Shown here: piece by piece, positions 44,099 through 52,191 of the stretch
Position numbering within the stretch: the first letter of the stretch is position 1
How the letters are laid out: each line of letters begins with the position of its first letter
NCBI GenBank assembly: GCA_002394385.1
Contig: DGTS01000011.1
Location: forward strand, 77,749 to 141,748
Direction: 5' to 3'
DNA length: 64,000 nucleotides
Origin: Prevotella sp. UBA4330
GTDB taxonomy: Bacteria > Bacteroidota > Bacteroidia > Bacteroidales > Bacteroidaceae
Made by a program: the position numbers and the translations under genes
The notes under the pieces: generated by a model
Database searches by the model: none
Told to the model about the DNA's origin: nothing
What the model saw: the letters and a program-made list of their open reading frames with translations, nothing else

Positions 44099-46111
44099 AT
44101 GAACGACAACAAGATTATGAACATGGCAGCGGACAATATCCGTATCCTTGCTGCCGCAATGGTAGAAAAGGCTAAGTCTGGTCACCCCGGTGGTGCTATG
44201 GGCGGTGCCGATTTCATCAACACACTCTACAGCGAGTTCCTCGTTTACGACCCAGAGAATCCTAACTGGGAGGGTCGCGACCGTTTCTTCCTCGACCCAG
44301 GACACATGGCTCCGATGCTCTACGCACAGTTGGCACTCATCGGCAAATACTCGCTCGAAGAACTGCAGCAGTTGCGCCAGTGGGGCTCTCCCACTCACGG
44401 ACACCCAGAGCACAACCTGCTCCGCGGCATTGAGAACACCAGCGGTCCACTCGGACAGGGACACACCTTCGCTGTTGGTGCTGCCATCGCAGCCAAGTTC
44501 CTCAAGGCTCGTCTGGGCAATGTTATGAACCAGACCATCTATGCATATATTTCTGACGGTGGCGTTGAGGAAGAGATTTCTCAGGGCTCTGGCCGTATCG
44601 CCGGCACTCTCGGTCTTGACAACCTCATCATGTTCTACGATGCCAACGACATCCAACTCTCTACAGAGGTGAAGGTCGTAATGGCTGAGGATACAGCAAA
44701 GAAATATGAGGCTTGGGGATGGTATGTTCAGGAAATCAACGGCAACAACGTTGACGAGATTCGTGCTGCAATCAAGAACGCACAGGCAGAGACAGAGCGT
44801 CCTTCACTCATCATCGGCCACACCATTATGGGTAAGGGTGCCCGCAAGGCCGACGGCAGCAGTTACGAGGCTAACTGCGCCACTCACGGTGCTCCGCTCG
44901 GAGGCGACAACTTCATCCAGACAATGAAGAACCTCGGTGCCGACCCAGAGAACCCATTCCAGATATTCCCAGAGGTTAAGGAGATGTACGCTAAGCGTGC
45001 TGCCGAACTGAAGGAGATTTGCGCACAGCGCTATGCCGAGAAGGCAGAGTGGGCAAAGGGACATCCTGTACAGGCAGAGCAACTTGAGCAGTGGTTCAAG
45101 GGCGAGGCTCCTAAGGTTGACTGGAGCAAGGTAGAGCAGAAGGCTGGCGCAGCAACTCGCGGTGCTTCGGCTACAGTACTGAGCGTTCTCGCAGAGCAGG
45201 TGCCAAACATGATTTGCGCTTCTGCCGACCTATCAAACAGCGACAAGACCGATGGATTCCTCAAGAAGACACACGCCTTCCAGAAGGGCGACTTCACAGG
45301 AGCATTCTTCCAGGCAGGTGTTGCCGAGTTGACTATGGCATGCTGCTGCATCGGTATGGCTCTCCACGGAGGCGTTATCCCAGCATGCGGAACATTCTTC
45401 GTGTTCTCCGACTATATGAAACCCGCCGTACGTATGGCTGCCCTCATGGAACTGCCAGTGAAGTTCATCTGGACTCACGACGCATTCCGCGTTGGCGAGG
45501 ACGGTCCTACACACGAGCCAGTTGAGCAGGAGGCACAGATTCGCCTTATGGAGAAACTGAAGAACCACAGCGGCAAGAACTCTATGCTCGTGCTGCGTCC
45601 TGCAGATGCCGAGGAGACTACCGTTTGCTGGCGTCTGGCAATGGAGAACACCACTACCCCATCGGCTCTCATCCTTTCGCGCCAGAACATCGACATGCTC
45701 CCCGAGGGCAACGACTACAACCAGGCAGAGAAGGGTGCTTATGTTGTTGCAGGCAGCGACGAGGATTACGATGTCATACTGCTCGCTTCAGGCTCAGAGG
45801 TTTCCACTCTCGAGGCAGGTGCCAAACTGCTGAAGGCTGACGGCATCAAGGTGCGCGTGGTGAGCGTTCCTTCAGAGGGACTCTTCCGCAGCCAGTCTAA
45901 GGAGTATCAGCAGAGCGTGCTGCCATGTGGCAAGAAGAAGTTCGGCATGACCGCCGGTCTGCCTGTTACACTCGAAGGTCTGGTAGGCGCCGACGGTTGC
46001 GTATGGGGTCTTGAGAGTTTCGGCTTCTCTGCTCCTTACAAGGTGCTCGACGAGAAACTGGGCTACACTGGTGAGAATGTTTATAAGCAAGTAAAGGCAT
46101 TGCTCGCATAA
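44099..46111 (+). CDS. tkt: transketolase
   Basis: 670 residues. ThDP enzyme: KSGHPGGAMGGADF near residue 23, FLDPGHMAPMLYAQL, the ThDP/Mg region SDGGVEEEISQG to FYDANDIQLS near 155-185, and the pyrimidine-domain TKT signature starting near WTHDAFRVGEDGPTHEPVEQ (about residue 460). Uses xylulose-5-phosphate made by AraD and ribose-5-phosphate from RpiB. A TAAATTTG element (44041-44048) lies 50 bp upstream without a clear -33. Confidence 0.97.
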   Translation: MNDNKIMNMAADNIRILAAAMVEKAKSGHPGGAMGGADFINTLYSEFLVYDPENPNWEGRDRFFLDPGHMAPMLYAQLALIGKYSLEELQQLRQWGSPTHGHPEHNLLRGIENTSGPLGQGHTFAVGAAIAAKFLKARLGNVMNQTIYAYISDGGVEEEISQGSGRIAGTLGLDNLIMFYDANDIQLSTEVKVVMAEDTAKKYEAWGWYVQEINGNNVDEIRAAIKNAQAETERPSLIIGHTIMGKGARKADGSSYEANCATHGAPLGGDNFIQTMKNLGADPENPFQIFPEVKEMYAKRAAELKEICAQRYAEKAEWAKGHPVQAEQLEQWFKGEAPKVDWSKVEQKAGAATRGASATVLSVLAEQVPNMICASADLSNSDKTDGFLKKTHAFQKGDFTGAFFQAGVAELTMACCCIGMALHGGVIPACGTFFVFSDYMKPAVRMAALMELPVKFIWTHDAFRVGEDGPTHEPVEQEAQIRLMEKLKNHSGKNSMLVLRPADAEETTVCWRLAMENTTTPSALILSRQNIDMLPEGNDYNQAEKGAYVVAGSDEDYDVILLASGSEVSTLEAGAKLLKADGIKVRVVSVPSEGLFRSQSKEYQQSVLPCGKKKFGMTAGLPVTLEGLVGADGCVWGLESFGFSAPYKVLDEKLGYTGENVYKQVKALLA

Positions 46112-46119
46112 AGCAATGC

Positions 46120-46194
46120 CACAGAGTTCACAGAGGAGACACCACACGCCGAGAAAAACACTCTGTGTCCTCCGTTTCCTCAGTGAACTCTGTG
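46120..46194. repeat. inverted CACAGAGTTCAC repeat between tkt and rpiB
   Basis: CACAGAGTTCAC (46120-46131) and GTGAACTCTGTG (46183-46194), 12 perfect pairs, with partly matching AGAGGA/TCCTCC in between. It starts eight bases after the tkt stop. Similar CACAGAG units recur in many bacterial genomes. Confidence 0.8.
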
Positions 46195-46216
46195 TAATTT
46201 TTAAGGATTAAAAATT

Positions 46217-46660
46217 ATGGAAGTAAAGACAGTAGGTGTTGCCTGCGACCACGCAGGCTATCCACTCAAGCAGTTCGTTCTGCAATATCTGGAGGAGAAA
46301 GGTTATCCTGTAAAGGACTATGGAACATGGAGCGACGCTTCGGTTGACTATCCCGACTACGGTCATGCACTGGCCAAGGGCATCGAGAGCGGCGAGGTTT
46401 ACCCAGGCATTGCCATCTGCGGCAGCGGTCAGGGCATCTCAATGACCCTGAACAAGCACCAGCAGGTGCGCGCAGGAGTATGCTGGGACCCCGAGATTGC
46501 ACAACTCATCCGCCAGCACAACGATGCCAACGTGCTCGTGATGCCCGGTCGTTTCATCGACAACAACACAGCACGCGCCATCATGGACAAGTTCTTCACC
46601 GTTCCCTTCGAGGGAGGTCGCCATGCCCGCCGTGTGGAGAAGATTCCTGTGCAGGACTAA
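46217..46660 (+). CDS. rpiB: ribose-5-phosphate isomerase B
   Basis: 147 residues, RpiB/LacAB family. ACDHAGYPLKQF near residue 9, the active-site loop ICGSGQGISM with the catalytic cysteine near 69, and NVLVMPGRFI near 110. Interconverts ribulose-5- and ribose-5-phosphate and completes the pentose phosphate branch next to transketolase. Confidence 0.96.
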   Translation: MEVKTVGVACDHAGYPLKQFVLQYLEEKGYPVKDYGTWSDASVDYPDYGHALAKGIESGEVYPGIAICGSGQGISMTLNKHQQVRAGVCWDPEIAQLIRQHNDANVLVMPGRFIDNNTARAIMDKFFTVPFEGGRHARRVEKIPVQD

Positions 46661-46685
46661 AATCGAGTTTCATAAGCAGATTCTC

Positions 46686-46722
46686 AAAGGGGCGAATTCA
46701 ACATTGAGTTCGTCTCTTTTTC
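46686..46722 (+). terminator. intrinsic terminator after rpiB
   Basis: AAAGGGGCGAA / TTCGTCTCTTT, eleven pairs with two G-U, then T-rich. Confidence 0.75.
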
Positions 46723-46823
46723 GTTACCTGCCTTATATAAAAACACGCATCAGAATATAAGAAAATAATCTTTATCATCCACACAATATCAAGTGAGATT
46801 TTAAGTTAGTATTAATGGCGAGA

Positions 46824-46913
46824 CAATGTTATTAACTTTGTTCGGCAATGTTATTAACTTTGTTCAACAATCTTAATAACTTTGTTCAACAATGTTATTA
46901 ACTTTGTTAGCCC
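46824..46913. repeat. palindromic 22-bp-unit array, four units (family P1)
   Basis: Four tandem units at a strict 22-bp period, e.g. CAATGTTATTAACTTTGTTC, ending in GTTAGCCC. Lies between rpiB and the HU-like gene. Same family as 13902 and 22619. Confidence 0.92.
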
Positions 46914-46956
46914 ATTTATAACGAATTGATAATCAACTAATTAAAAAAGGAGAACC

Positions 46957-47391
46957 ATGAGTTTATTTGTAAGACTGAAACAGTACAAGAACAAGACGAA
47001 GAGCAGTTACGGGAAATACTACACCGAGGCTGTTTACACAGGTGAAGTGACCACACGCGAGATTGCCAAGGCTGTGAGCGAGAACACCACCTTCCGCCCC
47101 GGTGAGGTGAGAGGTCTGATTGACGAGATTGTGGCTGAGATGAAACGGCAGTTGCAAAACTCTAATATCGTGGTGATAGACGGTCTAGGCCGCTTCCGCC
47201 TCATGGTGGAGAGCGAGGGCGTTGAGAAAGAAGAGGACTTCAACCTGCAGCGCGACATCAAGAGCATTAGGTGCAAGTTCCTGCCTGCCGGCAAGCGTGA
47301 CGCCGAGGAGACGGGCAACAAACAGAACGGCAGAATAAAGCGCAACTTCAGCGACGGGGTGAACGTGAGAATCTGGCCCCACAAGATTTAA
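46957..47391 (+). CDS. HU-like DNA-binding protein with N-terminal extension
   Basis: 144 residues. Belongs to the Bacteroidota group of long HU-like proteins: N-terminal MSLFVRLKQYKNKTKSSYGKYY, then an HU alpha-helical body (TTREIAKAVSENTTFRPGEV) and beta-arm region (NIVVIDGLGRFRLMVE), and a basic C-terminal tail. Probably a nucleoid protein of unknown specificity. It has a visible Shine-Dalgarno (AAGGAG 8 nt before ATG), rare in this window. Directly downstream of the palindrome array. Confidence 0.85.
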   Translation: MSLFVRLKQYKNKTKSSYGKYYTEAVYTGEVTTREIAKAVSENTTFRPGEVRGLIDEIVAEMKRQLQNSNIVVIDGLGRFRLMVESEGVEKEEDFNLQRDIKSIRCKFLPAGKRDAEETGNKQNGRIKRNFSDGVNVRIWPHKI

Positions 47392-47589
47392 CAGCGATGC
47401 CACCATATCAGAGTCCTGCTTTTCATCGAAGGCTGGACTCGTTTTTTTATCTCGGCGAAAAAGTTCTTCCCCGCTATACATTATTTATATATATAGGGTG
47501 GCACCCCGTTTTATCGCTCCACTCCTCATTAAATATGCTCTTTTTACAAAAAAAAACGAAAAAGATTTTTTTATCACGTGGAAAACTTG

Positions 47590-47597
47590 TATCTTTG
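47590..47597 (+). promoter_or_regulatory. -7 element of the hup / small ribosomal protein / rng unit
   Basis: TATCTTTG at 47590-47597, about 100 bp before the HU gene. A T-rich -33 region but no clear TTTG. Confidence 0.5.
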
Positions 47598-47696
47598 CAA
47601 CCGCTTTAAAATCAGCATGGAATAAATCTGGCTGACAATTAAGATATTAAGAGAGAGAGAAAACAATAATTGATTATCATTTAACAAAACAAAAAA

Positions 47697-47996
47697 ATGA
47701 CAAAGGCAAATATTATAGAGGAGATAGTTAACCAGACTGGCATTGCCAGAAAAGACGTTTCTGCTACGGTTGAAGCCTTCATGGATGCCATCAAGAGCAG
47801 TCTGTTGGACAAGAAAGAGAATGTTTATCTGCGTGGTTTTGGCAGTTTCATCGTTAAGCACCGCGCTGAGAAGACTGCAAGAAACATCTCCAAGAACACA
47901 ACAATAGTGATTCCCGCACACGATTTCCCCGATTTCAAGCCAGCCAAGAGTTTCGTGGCAAAGATGAAGGGTGAGGAAGTGGAAGACGAAGACTAA
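47697..47996 (+). CDS. hup: HU family DNA-binding protein
   Basis: 99 residues, single-domain HU/IHF fold. Helical start ANIIEEIVNQTGIARKDVSATVEAFM, then the beta-sheet VYLRGFGSFIVKHRAEKTARN leading into the DNA-contacting arm with the conserved proline (VIPAHDFPDFKPAKSF). The C-terminal tail is acidic. 27 nt upstream of the small ribosomal protein gene. Confidence 0.95.
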   Translation: MTKANIIEEIVNQTGIARKDVSATVEAFMDAIKSSLLDKKENVYLRGFGSFIVKHRAEKTARNISKNTTIVIPAHDFPDFKPAKSFVAKMKGEEVEDED

Positions 47997-48023
47997 TTTT
48001 TCAAAACTTAAAATATTAACATT

Positions 48024-48113
48024 ATGCCAAACGGAAAGAAAAAGAAGGGCCACAAGATGGCTACCCACAAGCGTAAGAAGAGATTAAGAAAGAATCGTCA
48101 TAAGAGCAAGTAA
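48024..48113 (+). CDS. 29-residue basic protein, mS38/bS22-like (AURKAIP1/COX24 domain)
   Basis: ATG at 48024 opens a 29-codon gene, MPNGKKKKGHKMATHKRKKR then LRKNRHKSK. The pattern K-M-x-T-H-K-R-K-K-R-L-R-K-N-R-H is that of the AURKAIP1/COX24 C-terminal domain, found in mitochondrial mS38 and the mycobacterial small-subunit protein bS22, and as a stand-alone peptide in Bacteroidota. It probably binds the 30S decoding region. The stop codon lies in the loop of a 12-bp hairpin. Position between hup and rng suggests a translation/RNA operon. Confidence 0.88.
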   Translation: MPNGKKKKGHKMATHKRKKRLRKNRHKSK

Positions 48114-48130
48114 TCACACTTGCTCTTATG
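48099..48130 (+). promoter_or_regulatory. perfect hairpin around the stop codon of the 29-residue gene
   Basis: CATAAGAGCAAG / CTTGCTCTTATG, twelve perfect pairs with an 8-nt loop that contains the TAA. It has no T-tract. It could set the ratio between the small protein and RNase G or serve as an RNase target. Confidence 0.65.
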
Positions 48131-48174
48131 CTTAACCACCCTACCGACATACTGTTAGGGAAAAAGACAAGACA

Positions 48175-49749
48175 ATGACCAGCGAAGTAGTAATTGACGT
48201 CCAGCAGAACGAGATATCAATTGCCTTGCTGGAGGACAAGAACCTGGTGGAATACCAGACAGAGCCCCGCTCGGCTTCGTTCTCTGTTGGAAACATCTAT
48301 GTGGCTAAGGTTAAGAAACTGATGGCCGGACTGAATGCCAGTTTTGTGGATGTGGGATTCGAACGCGACGCTTTTCTGCATTATCTTGACTTGGGTGGAC
48401 AATTCAACTCCTATGAGAAGTATCTGAAACAGGTACAGAGCGACAGGAAAAAACTTTATCCGTTCTCAAAGGCCACGAGGCTTCCCGACGTAAAGAAAGA
48501 CGGCAGCATCACCGAACTGCTGCAGAAAGACAAGGAAGTGCTGGTGCAAATAGTTAAGGAACCGATATCTACCAAAGGACCGCGACTGACGGCCGAACTG
48601 AGTTTTGCAGGCAGATACTTGGTTCTGATACCTTTCAACGATAAGGTTTCTGTTTCTTCTAAAATTAAAAGCGGCGAAGAGCGAGCACGCCTGAAACAAC
48701 TCATCCAGAGCATCAAGCCCAAGAACGTGGGCGTCATAGTGAGAACTGTGGCTGAGGGAAAGAGGGTGGCCGAACTCGACACCGAACTGAAAATCCTCCT
48801 CAAGCGATGGGAGGATGCCATCACCAAGGTACAGAAAACACAAACAAGACCTCAACTCATCTACGAGGAAACGAGCAGAGTGGTAGCACTGTTGCGCGAC
48901 CTGTTCAACCCTTCGTACGAGAACATCTACGTCAACGACGAACAAGTGTTCAACGAGGTGAAGGAATACGTGACGCTGATTGCCCCTGAAAAGGCAGGCA
49001 TTGTGAAACTGTACAATGGTAATGTGCCTATCTTTGACAACTTTAACATCACTAAGCAGATTAAGTCGAGTTTCGGAAAGACGGTGAACTATAAGCATGG
49101 CGCTTACCTCATCATCGAACATACCGAAGCAATGCACGTGGTGGACGTGAACAGCGGCAACCGAACCAGAGCGGAAAAAGGACAGGAGGGCAACGCACTG
49201 GAGGTGAATCTCGGGGCTGCTGACGAACTGGCACGACAACTCAGACTGCGCGATATGGGCGGAATCATCATCGTGGACTTCATCGACATGAATCTGGCAG
49301 AAGACAGACAGATGCTCTACGAGCGCATGTGCAAGAACATGCAGAAGGACAGGGCACGCCACAACATTCTGCCGCTGTCGAAGTTCGGACTGATGCAGAT
49401 TACCCGCCAACGCGTTAGACCTGCTATGGATGTAAACGTAGAAGAGACCTGCCCCACCTGTTTCGGCAAGGGAACCATAAAGTCGAGTTTCCTTTTCACC
49501 GACCAACTGGAGCGTAAGATTGACCGCCTTGTCAATAAGATTGGCGTTAAGAAATTCTACTTGCACGTCCACCCGTATGTTGCCGCCTACATCAATCAGG
49601 GCTTCATCAGCCTGAAGCGGCGCTGGCAAATGAAATACGGACTGGGACTGCACATCATTCCTTCGCAGAAGATGGGTTTCTTACAATATGAATTCTTTGA
49701 CAGCAAGAAACAAATCATCGACATGCGCGAGGAACAAGAAACGAAATAA
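48175..49749 (+). CDS. rng: ribonuclease G (RNase E/G family)
   Basis: 524 residues. N-terminal S1 domain with an inserted segment (GNIYVAKVKKLMAGLNASFVDVG), RNase H-like subdomain, the DNase I-like catalytic region with DVNSGNRT and IIIVDFIDM aspartates, and the zinc-link CPTCFGKG. It lacks the long C-terminal scaffold of RNase E. Processes rRNA and mRNA; cotranscribed after HU and the ribosomal mini-protein. Confidence 0.95.
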   Translation: MTSEVVIDVQQNEISIALLEDKNLVEYQTEPRSASFSVGNIYVAKVKKLMAGLNASFVDVGFERDAFLHYLDLGGQFNSYEKYLKQVQSDRKKLYPFSKATRLPDVKKDGSITELLQKDKEVLVQIVKEPISTKGPRLTAELSFAGRYLVLIPFNDKVSVSSKIKSGEERARLKQLIQSIKPKNVGVIVRTVAEGKRVAELDTELKILLKRWEDAITKVQKTQTRPQLIYEETSRVVALLRDLFNPSYENIYVNDEQVFNEVKEYVTLIAPEKAGIVKLYNGNVPIFDNFNITKQIKSSFGKTVNYKHGAYLIIEHTEAMHVVDVNSGNRTRAEKGQEGNALEVNLGAADELARQLRLRDMGGIIIVDFIDMNLAEDRQMLYERMCKNMQKDRARHNILPLSKFGLMQITRQRVRPAMDVNVEETCPTCFGKGTIKSSFLFTDQLERKIDRLVNKIGVKKFYLHVHPYVAAYINQGFISLKRRWQMKYGLGLHIIPSQKMGFLQYEFFDSKKQIIDMREEQETK

Positions 49750-49750
49750 G

Positions 49751-49792
49751 AAGAGCCTGATGCAACCACTTATGCATCAGGCTCTTTTTTTA
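49751..49792. terminator. terminator between rng and the convergent deaminase gene
   Basis: AAGAGCCTGATGCA / TGCATCAGGCTCTT, 14 perfect pairs, followed by a run of T. Suited to both directions. Confidence 0.93.
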
Positions 49793-49816
49793 TTTGCATG
49801 ACAGTAGTGAAGAAAG

Positions 49817-50290
49817 TCAGTACTCTATTTTGTCTTCTTTTGCCGACCATGCACGGAAAGCACGCAGTGCCTCGTCGTGCATGATGAACTGCTGGCGCAG
49901 CAGCCTCTCGTCGTTGGGTTTCTCCAATTCGCGGTAGATGAATGCGTCGCCGAAGTTTATGTCCTCGGCATCGTTCTTGTTGCAGCCGCAGAAGACATGT
50001 GATATGTGTGCCCAATAAATTGCTCCGAGGCACATCGGACATGGCTCGCACGACGTATAGATGGTGGTTCCCTCAAGGTCGAAGGTGTGCAGTTTAGAAC
50101 AAGCGGCTCGAATGGCACTCACTTCGGCATGTGCCGTAGGGTCGTTGTTTGCCGTTACGCGGTTCACTCCTGTCGCCACCACTTCACCGTCCTTCACGAT
50201 AACAGCCCCGAAAGGACCTCCTCCTTTGGCCACATTCTCTATGGCAAGGTTTATCGCCATTCGCATGAATTTCTCGTCCTTATTTTCCAT
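49817..50290 (-). CDS. guanine deaminase / nucleoside deaminase of the CDA superfamily
   Basis: 157 residues from MENKDEKFMRMAINLA. Zinc site HAEVSAIRAAC and PCPMCLGAIYW; the start RMAINLAIENVAKGGGPFGAVI and C-terminal HDEALRAFRAWSAKEDKIEY match bacterial guanine deaminase (GuaD) better than TadA. Deaminates guanine to xanthine. A minus-strand TATCTTTA (50309-50316) lies 18 bp upstream. The frame continues to 50362 but crosses this promoter. Confidence 0.85.
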   Translation of the reverse strand: MENKDEKFMRMAINLAIENVAKGGGPFGAVIVKDGEVVATGVNRVTANNDPTAHAEVSAIRAACSKLHTFDLEGTTIYTSCEPCPMCLGAIYWAHISHVFCGCNKNDAEDINFGDAFIYRELEKPNDERLLRQQFIMHDEALRAFRAWSAKEDKIEY

Positions 50291-50402
50291 AGTCTTATAA
50301 TTTGGGTGTAAAGATAATAAAAAATGGTGATAAACGTTGCGTTTTGCGTCTAAAATGTACACAAAAAAGTGTTTCGCCTATGAAAAGTAATCTTTTTTTT
50401 CA

Positions 50403-50410
50403 TATCTTTG
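50403..50410 (+). promoter_or_regulatory. -7 element of the ABC exporter operon
   Basis: TATCTTTG at 50403-50410, 32 bp before the TTG start. No -33 at the usual spacing. Confidence 0.5.
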
Positions 50411-50442
50411 CAGTCATATAACAAGTAAAAAGACTTACCGAA

Positions 50443-52188
50443 TTGATAAAGAAATTGCTACGGCAGGTGGGCAAATTCCGCACCGCTGCCATTCTGACAC
50501 CTGTGTTCACTGCTTGTGAGGTGGTGATGGGTGTGCTCATTCCCTACGTCACGTCATGGATTATCGACCGCGGCATCATGTCAGGCGACATCAACAATGT
50601 TTATCTCTATGGCGGCATCATGGTGGTGATGGCAGCCCTGAGTCTCACGTTCGGCATCCTTTCGGGCCGTTGTTCTGCCAAGGCAGGCTCTGGTTTCGCC
50701 TATAATCTGCGCGACTCGATGTACAAGAACATCCAGACATTCTCGTTCACGAGCATCGACAAGTTCTCAACATCGGGACTCATCACGCGCATGACCACCG
50801 ATGTCAACAACCTGCAGAATGCCTTCCAGATGATTCTGCGCGTCTCGGTACGCGCCCCGTTGACCATGATTTTCAGTATGTTCATGTGCCTCTTCATCAA
50901 TCTGAAGACCAGCATGATATTCCTCACCGCACTGCTTATTCTCGGTTTCGCTCTCTATAATATCATCAGCCGCACGGTGAAACTCTTCGCACAGGTGTTC
51001 ACCAAGTACGACGACCTGAACACCTCGGTACAGGAGAACATCTCGGCGATACGCGTTGTGAAGGCATTCGTGCGCGAAGACTTTGAGAACGAGAAGTTCC
51101 GCCGCGCTGCCGAGGCGCTATATAAATTATATGTACGCGCGGAAAGTCTGCAGGCTCTCAACAGTCCAATAATGATGATCGTGGTCTATGGCTGCATCAT
51201 CTCCCTGTCATGGTTCGGCGCGCAGTTCATTGTCGGCGGCGAACTGACCACCGGTCAACTCACGTCATTGTTCGCCTACATCATGAGCATATTGTCGTCG
51301 CTGATGATGTTCTCCATGATTTTCGTCATGATAACGATGAGTGCTGCCAGTGGCAGGCGCATTCTTGAGGTTATTGACGAACAGACAGAGATAACATCAC
51401 CGACGGAAAATGCCGTCACCGTAGTTAAGAATGGCGACATCGACTTCAATGACGTAAGTTTCGCCTACAACGAAGGAACGGGCGACTATGCCATCCGCGA
51501 CATCACCCTCCACATCAATTCGGGCGAGACGATAGGTGTCATTGGTGGCACAGGATGTGGAAAATCGACACTCGCAGCACTCGTTAGCAGACTCTATGAT
51601 GCCAGCAAGGGCGTGGTGATGGTGGGCGGTGTCGATGTCAGACAATACGACCTCACCACCCTGCGTAACAGCGTCAGCATGGTGTTGCAGAAGAACGTGC
51701 TCTTCTCTGGCTCCGTTCTCGACAACCTTCGCTGGGGCAAGGAGGACGCTACTCTTGAAGAATGTCGTGAGGCATGCCGTCTGGCACAGGCAGACGACTT
51801 CATCATGGAAATGCCCGAGGGCTACGACACACGCATCGAACAGAACGGAAACAATGTGTCGGGCGGACAGAAACAGCGTTTGTGCATAGCACGCGCCCTG
51901 CTGAAGAAGCCCAAGATTCTTGTTCTCGACGACTCTACAAGCGCCTGCGACACAACCACCGACGCACGCATACGAGAGGCTTTCCGCAACGAAATGCCAG
52001 ACACCACGAAACTCATCATCGCCCAACGCATAGCCAGTGTGCAGGATGCCGACCGCATCATCGTGATGCAGAGCGGACGCATCGAGGCTTTCGGCACACA
52101 CGAGGAACTGCTCGGCACGTGCAACATCTACAGAGAGATTTATGAAGTACAGACACAACCTAACGGAGATTTCGACAACCCACAATAG
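50443..52188 (+). CDS. ABC exporter subunit A (degenerate-site half transporter)
   Basis: 581 residues: six membrane helices (to about residue 310), then the nucleotide-binding domain. Walker A GGTGCGKST near 367, signature VSGGQKQRL near 471. The catalytic glutamate after Walker B is Asp (LVLDDSTSACD) and the switch histidine is Gln (IIAQRIAS), the marks of the degenerate site of heterodimeric exporters such as TM287/288. The start is TTG; no ATG is available that keeps the first helix. Ends 3 nt before its partner. Confidence 0.93.
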   Translation: MIKKLLRQVGKFRTAAILTPVFTACEVVMGVLIPYVTSWIIDRGIMSGDINNVYLYGGIMVVMAALSLTFGILSGRCSAKAGSGFAYNLRDSMYKNIQTFSFTSIDKFSTSGLITRMTTDVNNLQNAFQMILRVSVRAPLTMIFSMFMCLFINLKTSMIFLTALLILGFALYNIISRTVKLFAQVFTKYDDLNTSVQENISAIRVVKAFVREDFENEKFRRAAEALYKLYVRAESLQALNSPIMMIVVYGCIISLSWFGAQFIVGGELTTGQLTSLFAYIMSILSSLMMFSMIFVMITMSAASGRRILEVIDEQTEITSPTENAVTVVKNGDIDFNDVSFAYNEGTGDYAIRDITLHINSGETIGVIGGTGCGKSTLAALVSRLYDASKGVVMVGGVDVRQYDLTTLRNSVSMVLQKNVLFSGSVLDNLRWGKEDATLEECREACRLAQADDFIMEMPEGYDTRIEQNGNNVSGGQKQRLCIARALLKKPKILVLDDSTSACDTTTDARIREAFRNEMPDTTKLIIAQRIASVQDADRIIVMQSGRIEAFGTHEELLGTCNIYREIYEVQTQPNGDFDNPQ

Positions 52189-52191
52189 CCT

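Noticed and set aside
46824..46913. CRISPR or plasmid-type iterons
   Set aside because: Units are contiguous without spacers, and no replication or cas gene is nearby. Iteron function remains unproven, so only the palindrome array is reported.
48466..49653. 395-codon open frame opposite rng
   Set aside because: Shadow frame with His/Cys/Val-rich composition typical of antisense reading.
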